DNA of 64,000 bases from Bradysia coprophila. Taxonomy: Eukaryota > Arthropoda > Insecta > Diptera > Sciaridae. Under the pieces are notes generated by a model, which was given only the letters and a program-made list of their open reading frames with translations, made no database searches and had not been told where the DNA came from. Numbering within the stretch: position 1 is the first letter of the stretch; the number at the start of each line of letters is the position of its first letter. The position numbers were made by a program, and so were the translations under genes. The stretch is taken from contig NW_023503746.1 of assembly GCF_014529535.1 (NCBI RefSeq), forward strand, positions 62,001-126,000, read 5' to 3'. This document shows positions 1-10,303 of the stretch, one piece after another.

Positions 1-500
1 TCGATTTATGTGCAAAAAACACTTAGCGCCGAGTAGCGGCCTTAGTCCAAGGGCCCAAATTTGAAACTTTTTTCGCCACGTCCTTTTCGGTATTCAATTA
101 CCTTCCATAAAAAACTAAATCTAGCAAAATCGGATGAGATTTACTCGATTTATGTGCAAAAAATACTTAGGGCCGAGTAGCGGCCTTAGTCCAAAGGCCC
201 AAATTTGAAACTTTTTTCGCCACGTCCTTTTCGGTATTCGATTACCTTCCATAAAAAACTAAATCTAGCAAAATCGGATGAGATTTACTCGATTTATGTG
301 CAAAAAACACTTAGGGCCGAGTAGCGGCCTTAGTCCAAAGGCCCAAATTTGAAACTTTTTTCGCCACTTCCTTTTCGGTATTCAATTACCTTCCATAACA
401 AACTAAATCTAGCAAAATCGGATGAGATTTACTCGATTTATGTGCAAAAAACACTTAGGGCCGAGTAACGACCTTTGAGCCATCCCAACAAGCCCACGTT
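1..500 (+). repeat. 144-bp satellite monomers plus start of composite-repeat tail
   Basis: A motif reading CTAGCAAAATCGGATGAG recurs at 121, 265 and 409, giving a monomer of exactly 144 bp with near-identical copies. The last monomer runs into a different sequence (GAGTAACGACC.. to ..CCCACGTT) that is the start of the 'tail' module seen again near 7035, 10015 and, inverted, at 10520 and 11810. The tail is interrupted at 500 by the hAT element and resumes at 5547. No coding capacity is supported. Confidence 0.9.
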
Positions 501-517
501 CAGGGACTAACGTAAGG
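493..517 (+). repeat. Target-site duplication and left terminal inverted repeat of the hAT element
   Basis: CCCACGTT (493-500) is followed by CAGGGACTAACGTAAGGA, which matches the reverse complement of the right end with one mismatch in the first 17 bases. The 8-bp duplication is the size made by hAT transposases. Confidence 0.93.
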
Positions 518-697
518 ATTTTTCCGTGGGTGGGAATTCGACAAAAAGGCGCCAAAATGACTAGTTCAGAGGCTCCAAAAACAATTTTCAAAAGTTGCTA
601 AAATTTAAAAGAATTAAAAACACAGGTTTTGATTGGTTTTATCAACGAAACTTAAAATTTATATTTATGTATGTACATATAGGAAAGTTATCTGTAG

Positions 698-3600
698 TCA
701 AATTTTTGTTTCTAATCGAAAGAATTTTCGGACAAAATCGTGTGTTTTGTAAAGTTCGACATCCGCAGGACGGAATCTGCGATCCTTTTTTGTCAAAAAC
801 GCTGCTACAGCGTCGCGTGGATCGTAATTGGCAGTGCCAGCACAGTTCAGAGAAATTATTAATCGGTTCGTCACAGTGATGAGTTCCAGATTTTGTTGCG
901 ATGATGGCTTTATTTTGTTGAAGTGGCTTACTACACGCTCTGTGCCCATACTATGTGGACACGTCACAGCAAAAACCCCGAGCAACCATTTAAAAAGCCC
1001 GCTTGATTTAATATACATTTGTCTTAAGCGTTCGCTGTACTTACAACCAATGTCGGACGTATCCAAATGTGGTACCTCTTGTAATATTGGCCATTGTTCA
1101 CAAATATCGCTAACAAGCTGAGCTATTTTGTCGTGTTCCTCATGTTTGATGAACTGCTTGAACGCTCGAATGGATTGTTTGATAAGATTTTCACATGAAG
1201 TGGCTGTCAGAATATTTTTCATCAAATCGATCGATTCATCGTCCTCGACATTTAAGCGCTTTGCTACGCAATCCTTTGCTTTGTTAGCCACTTTTGTACG
1301 AACTTCGTCGTACTGTGCTCTATTGTTTACTGATATTAGATGACTACGAACAGTGGGATTTCGTTGTTTACTCAATTCAAGTGCTTTTTGTTCTTCTCCT
1401 CCTGGCATTGGCCCCGCGATAATAACATCAAGTTTCCGAACTGCAGCATCTCTTAATGTGATCACATCAGGCAAAATTATGAACGATTTTTGCAAACCTT
1501 TTTGAAGACTTGTGAAAATGCGGAAAATGTCGAACATGAATGCGGTTAATTTAAATGTTTTAGACTCGTTGCACCATGAGTGTAAAAAATCGGATGCCTT
1601 TGAAATTTCTTTTGAAGTGTAATCTTTGGGAGAATCGACGATTTTTTTCCATACTTTCCGGCAGACTGGTAGGTTTCGTAAGACTGCCCTCAACAGCGCC
1701 TCTCCATGCTCTGCAAATCTTATTTCATTGAAGGCAGGAAAAGATAAAAGATCGACATCACCAGCGAGTTCGGTTAAAAGTTTATTTCGACATTTCGATG
1801 TACGAAAGTAGGTGTTCACAGCAATTACACTCGCTTTCCAAGATTTCAGTTCTGGAATGGCGTCCTCTATATCCTCCAGTGCTAAATCCGATCGATGACA
1901 AGTGCACCACACTTTTACTAACTTGTGCCCTAGTTCGTTCTCAAGTAAAGCCCATAATCCTCCTTCCGAACCGGTATTGGCATATTCTCCATCCGTTGTA
2001 ATTGATACGAATTTTTCCCCAACAATATTTTTGATAGCTGCTTTTACAGCTTCCAGCAAACCATCTGCACCGTTTTGAAGCGGTTCGGTAACACCCAGAA
2101 ACACGCTATGCAGCGAACCGTCAGCATCAATGTACCGTAATGTTGAAAATTTATTGTCGCTCTGTTGTCTGTCTACACTCCCGTCCACTTGAATTGAATA
2201 ACAAATACAATCGTTGATATTTCGAACGACCTTTTCCATTTCGAGCTGGGCCACAATTTCCAACATCTCATTGTAGCCTCTAGGATTTCTATACCGTAAG
2301 CTTTGTACAGGTGGCTGAAACACTGGTAACTCAGCATCGAATCCTACAAAATTTATTTGTTAATTTTTTGGTAAAATTAAACATTGCCGTTTAGCTTACC
2401 GTCTTTCTTAATAACAGAAATTATCTCTTCACTTCTTTTCTGCGCTAGCGACCGACTTGCCCAGTTAAACGATGGGAGGGTGCCAATTAAGGAATCGTTA
2501 TAGACATCCACCGCCAATTTTATCAAATCCTGGATCAAATATTCTTCTGATGAGTTCAAATATTTCCGCCAAATATGTTGGTCGCTACGCGCTTTCCATT
2601 GCTGATGTTTCTCTTTGGCTAGCTCAGCTTGATGATGTGGCTCGCCTTTCAAATGTTCAACTACGCTACGTAGTTTATCTTGGTCATCTACACGAATCCC
2701 ATCTGCTAACGGAACAGAATGACTTTTCGAATACTTTTTGGCGATGCTTTCGAATTCCCTGCATATATTGCAATGAATAAACGGACGATTTTTGCCACAG
2801 GCTAGTCTTTTGCTCATTGTGAGACAATTGTAGTTCTTAATGAGCCAGTCAACGGAGAGTCGGGGATTTCGAATTTGCTCAGCTGGGGGGATGTTCTCAG
2901 TTCCAAGTACCACATTATCGCTATTTTCAGTTCCACTGACCGATCCTTCGATGTCTCTGTTTTCTGTTGCACGGACCGATCCTTCGATGTCTCTGTTTTC
3001 GGTTCCACTGACCGATCCTTCGATGTCGCTGTTTTCGGTTCCACTGACCGATCCTTCGATGTCTCTGTTTTCGGTTCCACTGACCGATCCTTCGATGTCG
3101 CTGTTTTCGGTTCCACTGACCGATCCTTCGATGTCGCTGTTTTCGGTTCCACTGACCGATCCTTCGATGTCTCTGTTTTCGGTTCCACTGACCGATCCTT
3201 CGATGACGCTGTTTTCGGTTCCACTGACCGATCCTTCGATGTCTCTGTTTTCGGTTCCACTGACCGATCCTTCGATGTCTCTGTTTTCGGTTCCACTGAC
3301 CGATCCTTCGATGTCGCTGTTTTCGGTTCCACTGACCGATCCTTCGATGTCTCTGTTTTCGGTTCCACTGACCGATCCTTCGATGTCGCTGTTTTCGGTT
3401 CCACTGACCGATCCTTCGATGTCGCTGTTTTCGGTTCCACTGACCGATCCTTCGATGTCTCTGTTTTCGGTTCCACTGACCGATCCTTCGATGACGCTGT
3501 TTTCGGTTCCACTGACCGATCCTTCGATGACGCTGTTTTCGGTTCCACTGACCGATCCTTCGATGTCTCTGTTTTCGGTTCCACTGACCGATCCTTCGAT

Positions 3601-5292
3601 GTCTCTGTTTTCTGTTGCACGGACCGATCCTTCGATGTCTCTGTTTTCGGTTCCACTGACCGATCCTTCGATGTCGCTGTTTTCGGTTCCACTGACCGAT
3701 CCTTCGATGTCGCTGTTTTCGGTTCCACTGACCGATCCTTCGATGTCTCTGTTTTCGGTTCCACTGACCGATCCTTCGATGACGCTGTTTTCGGTTCCAC
3801 TGACCGATCCTTCGATGTCTCTGTTTTCGGTTCCACTGACCGATCCTTCGATGTCTCTGTTTTCGGTTCCACTGACCGATCCTTCGATGTCGCTGTTTTC
3901 GGTTCCACTGACCGATCCTTCGATGTCTCTGTTTTCGGTTCCACTGACCGATCCTTCGATGTCGCTGTTTTCGGTTCCACTGACCGATCCTTCGATGTCG
4001 CTGTTTTCGGTTCCACTGACCGATCCTTCGATGTCTCTGTTTTCGGTTCCACTGACCGATCCTTCGATGACGCTGTTTTCGGTTCCACTGACCGATCCTT
4101 CGATGACGCTGTTTTCGGTTCCACTGACCGATCCTTCGATGTCTCTGTTTTCGGTTCCACTGACCGATCCTTCGATGTCTCTGTTTTCTGTTGCACGGAC
4201 CGATCCTTCGATGTCTCTGTTTTCGGTTCCACTGACCGATCCTTCGATGTCTCTGTTTTCGGTTCCACTGACCGATCCTTCGATGTCTCTGTTTTCTGTT
4301 GCACGGACCGATCCTTCGATGTCTCTGTTTTCGGTTCCACTGACCGATCCTTCGATGTCTCTGTTTTCGGTTCCACTGACCGATCCTTCGATGTCGCTGT
4401 TTTCGGTTCCACTGACCGATCCTTCGATGTCGCTGTTTTCGGTTCCACTGACCGATCCTTCGATGTCTCTGTTTTCGGTTCCACTGACCGATCCTTCGAT
4501 GACGCTGTTTTCGGTTCCACTGACCGATCCTTCGATGACTCTGTTTTCGGTTCCACTGACCGATCCTTCGATGTCTCTGTTTTCGGTTCCACTGACCGAT
4601 CCTTCGATGTCGCTGTTTTCGGTTCCACTGACCGATCCTTCGATGTCTCTGTTTTCGGTTCCACTGACCGATCCTTCGATGTCGCTGTTTTCGGTTCCAC
4701 TGACCGATCCTTCGATGTCGCTGTTTTCGGTTCCACTGACCGATCCTTCGATGTCTCTGTTTTCGGTTCCACTGACCGATCCTTCGATGACGCTGTTTTC
4801 GGTTCCACTGACCGATCCTTCGATGTCTCTGTTTTCGGTTCCACTGACCGATCCTTCGATGTCTCTGTTTTCTGTTGCACGGACCGATCCTTCGATGACG
4901 CTGTTTTCTGTTGCACGGTCTGATTCAACTTGTTTGTCTGAAGGGCAAAAAAGAAGAGATGTCGAATTGAATCAGCCGAAGAACACCTTTCCAGAGTGTC
5001 GAGATTTTAATTTATTTCAAATTTGAGTCTGAGTCGTCTAATGTTTCGTTGAAAATAATACCTTACCTTCGATTGCAGTTGGATCAAAATGGTTACGATC
5101 GTCACCTTGACTTGCGCCAGAACTTTTTTGCTTTTTCGGTCTAAAATCCTCGTCATAGGGACTTTCTTCTACACATCGCTTGCCGAATAACTGCGATATT
5201 TTTTGTTGTCCAGGGCGCGAGGCCACTTCGCATCGAAGATTCAGCTCATTCAGTTTTTTTCTCTCGGATCCACTTAATTTCTTTCGACTCAT
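698..5292 (-). CDS. hAT-family transposase with an internal 12-residue tandem repeat (three exons)
   Basis: Exons read 5292-5067, 4937-2400 and 2343-698, joined by GT-AG introns of 129 and 56 bp, both phase 1; the total is divisible by three and gives about 1469 residues. The start at 5292 was preferred over an in-frame ATG at 5343 because it has a better context and opens with MSRKKLSG, typical of such proteins. The first exon holds a PIP-box-like QQKISQLF. The second holds about 55 copies of a SGTENSDIEGSV-type repeat, then a CxxC..H..H zinc finger (near 2800-2640). The third carries the hAT core: an early VDGS aspartate, TTDGEYAN, CTCHRSDLA, and a C-terminal dimerisation stretch with a TERVVSHF glutamate. 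Function: cut-and-paste transposition in the nucleus. The repeat block is not a normal part of the family; it could be spliced out in some transcripts. Confidence 0.85.
2926..4917 (-). repeat. 36-bp minisatellite, about 55 copies, inside transposase exon 2
   Basis: The unit includes TTCGGTTCCACTGACCGATC followed by CTTCGATGTCGCTG (plus strand). Copies differ at a few fixed positions: TCT, TCG or ACG after GATG, and a rarer CTGTTGCACGG version. Because 36 is divisible by three the array keeps frame. Three minus frames and two plus frames stay open throughout; only one plus frame has a stop in each unit. The long open frames seen here on plus are therefore by-products of the repeat. The transposase frame reads 12-residue repeats and continues directly into unique sequence that contains a related GTEN motif (near 2900), suggesting the unit grew out of the coding sequence. 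Confidence 0.95.
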
Positions 5293-5529
5293 TGTGTTTT
5301 GACCGGCATGTTTATATCTAACATCAACTGTCAAACTAAACATCTTTTTTGTTCTCTTATTCTAACAGTTTCAATGAGTGAGTTTTATGTTTTAAATTAG
5401 AATGAAACCAAAACACTAATAGCGTTGCGTACTTTTTACGTTCAATCAAGATTTTCATTGCGGGAAAATTCAAAAGGCGCGGGTGGGAATTTAAGAGGCG
5501 CGGGTGGGAAGTTTCCCATCCACTATGTT

Positions 5530-5554
5530 CCTTAGGTTAGTCCCTGCCCACGTT
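5530..5554 (-). repeat. Right terminal inverted repeat and target-site duplication of the hAT element
   Basis: The plus strand reads TCCTTAGGTTAGTCCCTG to 5546 followed by CCCACGTT (5547-5554), the mirror of the left end with one mismatch in 17. Confidence 0.93.
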
Positions 5555-5873
5555 GCATCTTACCCAAAAACAATGTTCAGCAACTTTGTTGTACTCGTCA
5601 ATACCTTTCATTTGATATATCACAAGCAGCTATTGCGTGCATATTTCGGTAGATATCGTCGAAAGACTGAAAAACACTTATAGGGCCCTAGATCTGGAAG
5701 GACCGACCCTACCATGCCCATTTTCGAACTTGACCTTACTTTTGTCCATACCAATCGGGAAAAAAAAGAATTTTGAAAAAATGTTGTGATTTACTCTAGC
5801 TAGAGGGGTCACGGACGGACGGACGGACGGACGGACATTTTTAGCCCCGTACGAAGTACTGGGGGCTTATAAG
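5555..5873 (+). repeat. Composite-repeat tail with (GGAC)n tract
   Basis: This continues the tail module broken by the hAT insertion. It ends in a short GGAC tetranucleotide run (about 5814-5836) followed by TTTTTAGCCCCGTACGAAG, the start of a ~130-bp module that recurs at 7370, 10079, 11350 and 12650. The module is itself split at 5873 by the second hAT-like element and resumes at 8362. Confidence 0.88.
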
Positions 5874-8353
5874 CAGGGCCGGATTAGCATTTACAGCGCC
5901 CTGGGCAACGAGCCTTGCAGCGCCGCATGAAAAATTTATTAAAGAAATTGTTTCGGAAACAATGTTTCCTACATTGTCAACCAAATCAAATAAAATGTTT
6001 TCAACATTTCCTCAAGAATATTATTTTCTAAGTAATGTGTAGTTAGAAACGGCGAGCGAGGCGAGGTGGCAAGCTTATGATAACATATAACCATATATGA
6101 ATGAGAGATATATGATATAACCAGAGTTTTCGTGATTAATTCGCAAAACTTTCCCACAAACAAAAATCAAGTAAATTTATAAAAAGGTTTCGCTCGTATT
6201 TTTCGGGATTTTAAGTTTGAAGTTCGTAGAATGAATCCGAAACAATTTTTTCTTGAAATTCTTCTTGAAGAACAAATCAAATCAAACAAATTTATTTAGC
6301 AAATAGCTATTTTCAAATACAAAGTTCCATAATCACAGACATTGAAAAATGAACACTACATTTCAAATTTACATCACAATTCTATAGTTTCATTCAGGTG
6401 TTCTTTCAATTTACACTCGAATGTCCTCTCATTATTCTCACTTTTCACTTCCCTTGGAAGATCGTTAGAACATGAACGCGTTGTGAGGAAAAACCAAGAA
6501 AACAAGGCATCAGAACAGTCGGAGCGTTTGCTGCGACTTAGCCCCGTACAACCCGTAATCCTATTTCGTCCGCAACCATAATACGTCCGTAGCCCTAATA
6601 AGCCCGGAACCCTAATACGTCTACAACCCTCTAATGCGTCTGTTACCAAAATGCAAGTCAAGTTGGGCATTGTCAAATTTACTGAAACTGTTCATTTTTA
6701 AAATTGCGCATAGCGCAATTACGAAAGCCCGTACGAAGTACCTTTCAAATAAAACCAACAATTTACGACATTATTTTAGAAACCCAAAATTTTGCCAACT
6801 TTCCATTGGGTATTCAATTACCTCTCAAATGAAACAAAAACTAGCAAAATCGGATGAGATTTACTCGATTTATGTGCAAAAAACACTTAGGGCCGAGTAG
6901 CGGCCTTAGTCCAAGGGCCCAAATTTGAAACTTTTTTCGCCATCATTCTATTCGGCATTCAATTATCTCTCAAATGAAACAAAAACTAGCAAAATCGGAT
7001 GAGATTTACTCGATTTATGTGCAAAAAACACTTAGGGCCGAGTAACGACCTTTGAGCCCTCCCAACAAGCCCACGTTGCATCTTACCCAAAAACAATGTT
7101 CAGCAACTTTGTTCTACTCGTCAATACCTTTCATTTGATGTATCACAAGCAGCTATTGCGTGCGTATTTCGGTATATATCGTCGAAAGACTGAAAAACAG
7201 CTATAGGGCCCTAGCTCTGGAGTGGCCGACCCTACCATGCCCATTTTCGAACTTGACCTTACTTTTGTCGATACCAATCGGGGAAAAAAAGAATTTTGAA
7301 AAAAGGTTGTGATTTACTCAAGCTAGAGGGGTCACGAACGGACGGACGGACGGACGGACATTTTTTTTATTGCGGATTCGTCATTTATGAACATAACCAA
7401 ATGCTTTGCCCTTACTGTCTGCTTCCAATTCGACGTGTTACAAACGGCATATTAATCTTATAAGCCCCCAGTACTTCGTACGGGGCTAAAAACGTGAATT
7501 TTTGACACAATATTTGTGATACTGTTACAGTTTCATTATATTGCGAGATTTACTCTACTTGGTAAGGCAACGCACTGAGCAGTGCGTTGGGTAAGGTCAT
7601 GATTCGGAAAAAACGACTTGCGTTGAAGCAATTTCAAGGATCTAGGACTCGGGATCCCAAAAGTATTGAAGTTTAGGGCACTCTAGAATGATCCTTTGTC
7701 TTCACTCTGAAAGTGTTAGATCTTGAAATTTAGGTAATTGGCCTTGGATTTCGACAAAAAAAATCGCGAATATATGCCATGAACAATTTTCAATGGGCGG
7801 AAACGGATTTGTTCTACAGCTTTTCCAGCTGCTTTATTTGTTCCAAACTCCCGTTGTCCGGCGATCATGAGCAGGTTTCAGCTCATGAGGAATTTACAAA
7901 ATTTTCGAAAATTCCTCATGAGCTAAAAGCTTTCCATCATCCGACTATCACCGGCGGCTGACGAAAATGAAGCAATGGAATGGTTACTGAAAATTATTTA
8001 TAGTGTCTTCAGCCAGAAGCCTCAAAGTTCAACTTTTCTATAGCAGGACCATCATAAAAACGCTTTAAATAACCAAATACGAACAGCCTTGGGTTAGTCG
8101 ATGTGCGTGTATTATTCAAAAATATCAAGTTAGATGTATATATGCATTTCTTGTAGCTCACATTTACCCCAAGAATGTAATGTGCAGACGCAAGCGAAGC
8201 GAGCGCGAATTTTTTTTAATCGACGTTGATTTGTGCATGACTTATGTTGAACGTGAAATGATTACACTGTCGAAAAAATTTAATTTCTCAGCGCCTCTAT
8301 TTTCCCAGCGCCCTGGGCCGGGCCCACTTTGCCCATGGGTTAATCCGGCTCTG
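5874..8353. mobile_element. Non-autonomous hAT-like element with an 8-bp duplication CTTATAAG
   Basis: The ends are CAGGGCCGGATTAGCA on the left and, reversed, CAGAGCCGGATTAACCCA on the right. Flanking 8-mers CTTATAAG (5866-5873 and 8354-8361) are identical and the flanking module is rejoined cleanly when the element is removed. GCGCC-containing subterminal motifs occur at both ends. No transposase frame is visible. Much of the interior (about 6499-7492) is a later insertion of the composite repeat. The target octamer is palindromic, so either orientation of insertion would look the same. Confidence 0.88.
6499..7492. repeat. Composite-repeat copy nested in the second hAT-like element
   Basis: Modules appear in order. 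First is a head (6499-6790) with five or so imperfect ~17-bp direct repeats of the AACCCTAATACGTCCG type. Next come the perfect small palindrome ATTGCGCATAGCGCAAT (near 6706), about two satellite monomers, and the tail (7035-7335). Last are a GGAC run (7336-7360) and an inverted copy of the 130-bp module (7370-7492). Its presence inside an element that itself inserted into another copy means the composite repeat has moved, not merely expanded in tandem. Confidence 0.75.
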
Positions 8354-8361
8354 CTTATAAG

Positions 8362-10205
8362 ATTAATATGCCGTTTGTAACACGTCGAATTGGAAGCAGA
8401 CAGTAAGGGCAAAGCATTTGGTTATGTTAATAGATGACGAATCCGCAATAAAAACAAGGCATCAGAACAGTCGGAGCGTTTGCTGCGACTTAGCCCCGTA
8501 CGACCCGTAATCCTGTTTCGTCCGAAACCATAATACGTCCGTAGCAGTAATACGCCCGGAACCCTAATACGTCTACAACCCTCTAATGCGTCTGTTACCA
8601 AAATGCAAGTCAAGTTGGGCATTGTCAAATTTACTGAAAGTGTTCATTTTTAAAATTGCGCATAGCGCAATTACGAAAGCCCGTACGAAGTACCTCTCAA
8701 ATAAAACCAACAATTTACGACATTATTTCAGAAACCCAAAATTTTTTGCTAACTTTCCATTGGGTATTCAATTGCCTCTCAAATGAAACAAAAATTAGCA
8801 AAATCGGATGAGATTTACTCGATTTATGTGCAAAAAACACTTAGGGCCGAGTAGCGGCCTTAGTCCAAGGGCCCAAATTTGAAACTTTTTTCGCCACGTT
8901 CTTTTCGGTATTCAATTACCTTCCATAAAAAACTAAATCTAGTAAAATCGGATGAGATTTACTCGATTTATGTGCAAAAAACACTTAGGGCCAAGTAGCG
9001 GCCTTAGTCCAAGGGCCCAAATTTTAAACTTTTTTTGCCGTCATTCTATTCGGCATTCAACTATCTCTCAAATGAAACAAAATCTAGCAAAATCGGATGA
9101 GATTTACTCGATTTATGTGCAAAAAACACTTAGGGCCGAGTAGCGGCCTTAGTCCAAGGGCCCAAATTTGAAACTTTTTTCGCCACGTTCTTTTCTGTAT
9201 TCAATTACCTTCCATAAAAAACTAAATCTAGCAAAATCGGATGAGATTTACTCGATTTATGTGCAAAAGACACTTAGGGCCAAGTAGCGGCCTTAGTCCC
9301 AGGGCCCAAATTTGAAACTTTTTTTGCCATCATTCTATTCGGCATTCAATTATCTCTCAAATGAAACAAAATCTAGCAAAATCGGATGAGATTTACTCGA
9401 TTTATGTGCAAAAAACACTTAGGGCCGAGTAGCGGCCTTAGTCCAAGGGCCCAAATTTGAAACTTTTTTTGCCGTCATTCTATTCGGCATTCAACTATCT
9501 CTCAAATGAAACAAAATCTAGCAAAATCGGATGAGATTTACTCGATTTATGTGCAAAAAACACTTACGGCCGAGTAGCGGCCTTAGTCCAAGGGCCCAAA
9601 TTTGAAACTTTTTTTGCCATCATTCTATTCTGCATTCAACTATCTCTCAAATGAAACAAAATCTAGCAAAATCGGATGAGATTTGCTCGATTTATGTGCA
9701 AAAAACACTTAGGGCCGAGTAGCGGCCTTAGTCCAAGGGGGGTAGGGTAATCTCGCACACCACACAAATTCATGGTGTGCGAGATTCACATCTAAGTGGT
9801 GAATCTCGCACAGTCATGACTTTTCGTTACATGTCGTAAAAGGACGCATACTATGATCGCGTGTGCTAGATTCCCCGACACCGTCCAAGGGCCCAAATTT
9901 GAAACATTTTTTGCCATCATTCTATTCGCTATTCAATTACCTTCCATAAAAAACTAAATCTGGCAAAATCGGATGAGATTTACTCGATTTATGTGGAAAA
10001 AACACTTAGGGCCGAGTAACGACCTTTGAGCCCTCCCAACAAGCTCGCGTTGCATCCTACACAAAACACACACATTTTTAGCCCCGTACGAAGTACTGGG
10101 GGCTTATAAGATTAATATGCCGTTTGTAACACGTCGAATTGGAAGCAGACAGTAAGGGCAAAGCATTCGGTTATGTTAATAGATGGCGAATCCGCAATAA
10201 AAAAA
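8362..10205 (+). repeat. Composite-repeat copy with an 8-9 monomer satellite array
   Basis: The rest of the split 130-bp module (8362-8450) leads directly into the head module and its ATTGCGCATAGCGCAAT palindrome (near 8657). A run of about eight 144-bp monomers then alternates between two versions of the variable segment (an ACGTTCTTTTCGGTATTC type and a CATTCTATTCGGCATTC type). A truncated tail (10015-10070) is followed by another 130-bp module (10079-10205). Short open frames here are shadows of the repeat and recur in every copy. Confidence 0.85.
9739..9882. mobile_element. Small MITE inside a satellite monomer, 8-bp duplication GTCCAAGG
   Basis: It interrupts the monomer sequence at GTCCAAGG (9731-9738), which is repeated at 9883-9890. 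The ends form a 22-bp inverted repeat with 18 matches, GGGGTAGGGTAATCTCGCAC against GGTGTCGGGGAATCTAGCAC. Inside, AATCTCGCACACCA (9749-9762) and its exact reverse complement (9773-9786) form a perfect 14-bp hairpin, and the GTGCGAGATT motif occurs a third time near 9795. Size and duplication suggest a hAT-mobilised MITE. Confidence 0.82.
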
Positions 10206-10303
10206 AAATGTCCGTCCGTCCGTCCGTCCGTCCGTCCATCCGTCCGTCCGTCCGTCCGTCCGTCCATCCGTCCGTCCGTCCGTCCGTCCGTCCGTCCGTC
10301 TGT
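10206..10303 (+). repeat. (GTCC)n microsatellite
   Basis: About 90 bp of GTCC repeats with three ATCC interruptions. The same tract appears at 11489-11527 and, as GGAC on plus, at 5814 and 7336. It always sits between the tail module and the 130-bp module, so it is part of the composite repeat. Confidence 0.95.

Larger units (their letters stand above)
501..5546 (-). mobile_element. Complete autonomous-looking hAT DNA transposon
   Basis: The element is 5046 bp and is bounded by inverted repeats beginning CAGGGACTAAC on both ends and by perfect 8-bp duplications CCCACGTT (493-500 and 5547-5554). Removing it restores an uninterrupted composite-repeat tail that can be compared with the intact copy near 7060-7080, which confirms the insertion. 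Both subterminal regions carry GGGTGGGAA motifs (near 529, 5481 and 5501), a usual sort of transposase-binding arrangement. It encodes one minus-strand three-exon transposase gene without visible stops, so it may be recently active. Family-level naming would need a repeat library. Confidence 0.93.

Noticed and set aside
2814-4928. 704-codon minus frame of TSKDRSVEPKTE units
   Set aside because: It is offset from the transposase frame and ends in sequence unrelated to the zinc-finger exon; the frame with SGTENSDIEGSV units is the one that joins both neighbouring exons.
2840-5026. Two plus-strand open frames of about 700 codons
   Set aside because: They are readings of the 36-bp repeat in other frames (SVPLTDPSMSLF and FGSTDRSFDVAV units); the unit lacks stops there by composition, and both lack unique coding sequence.
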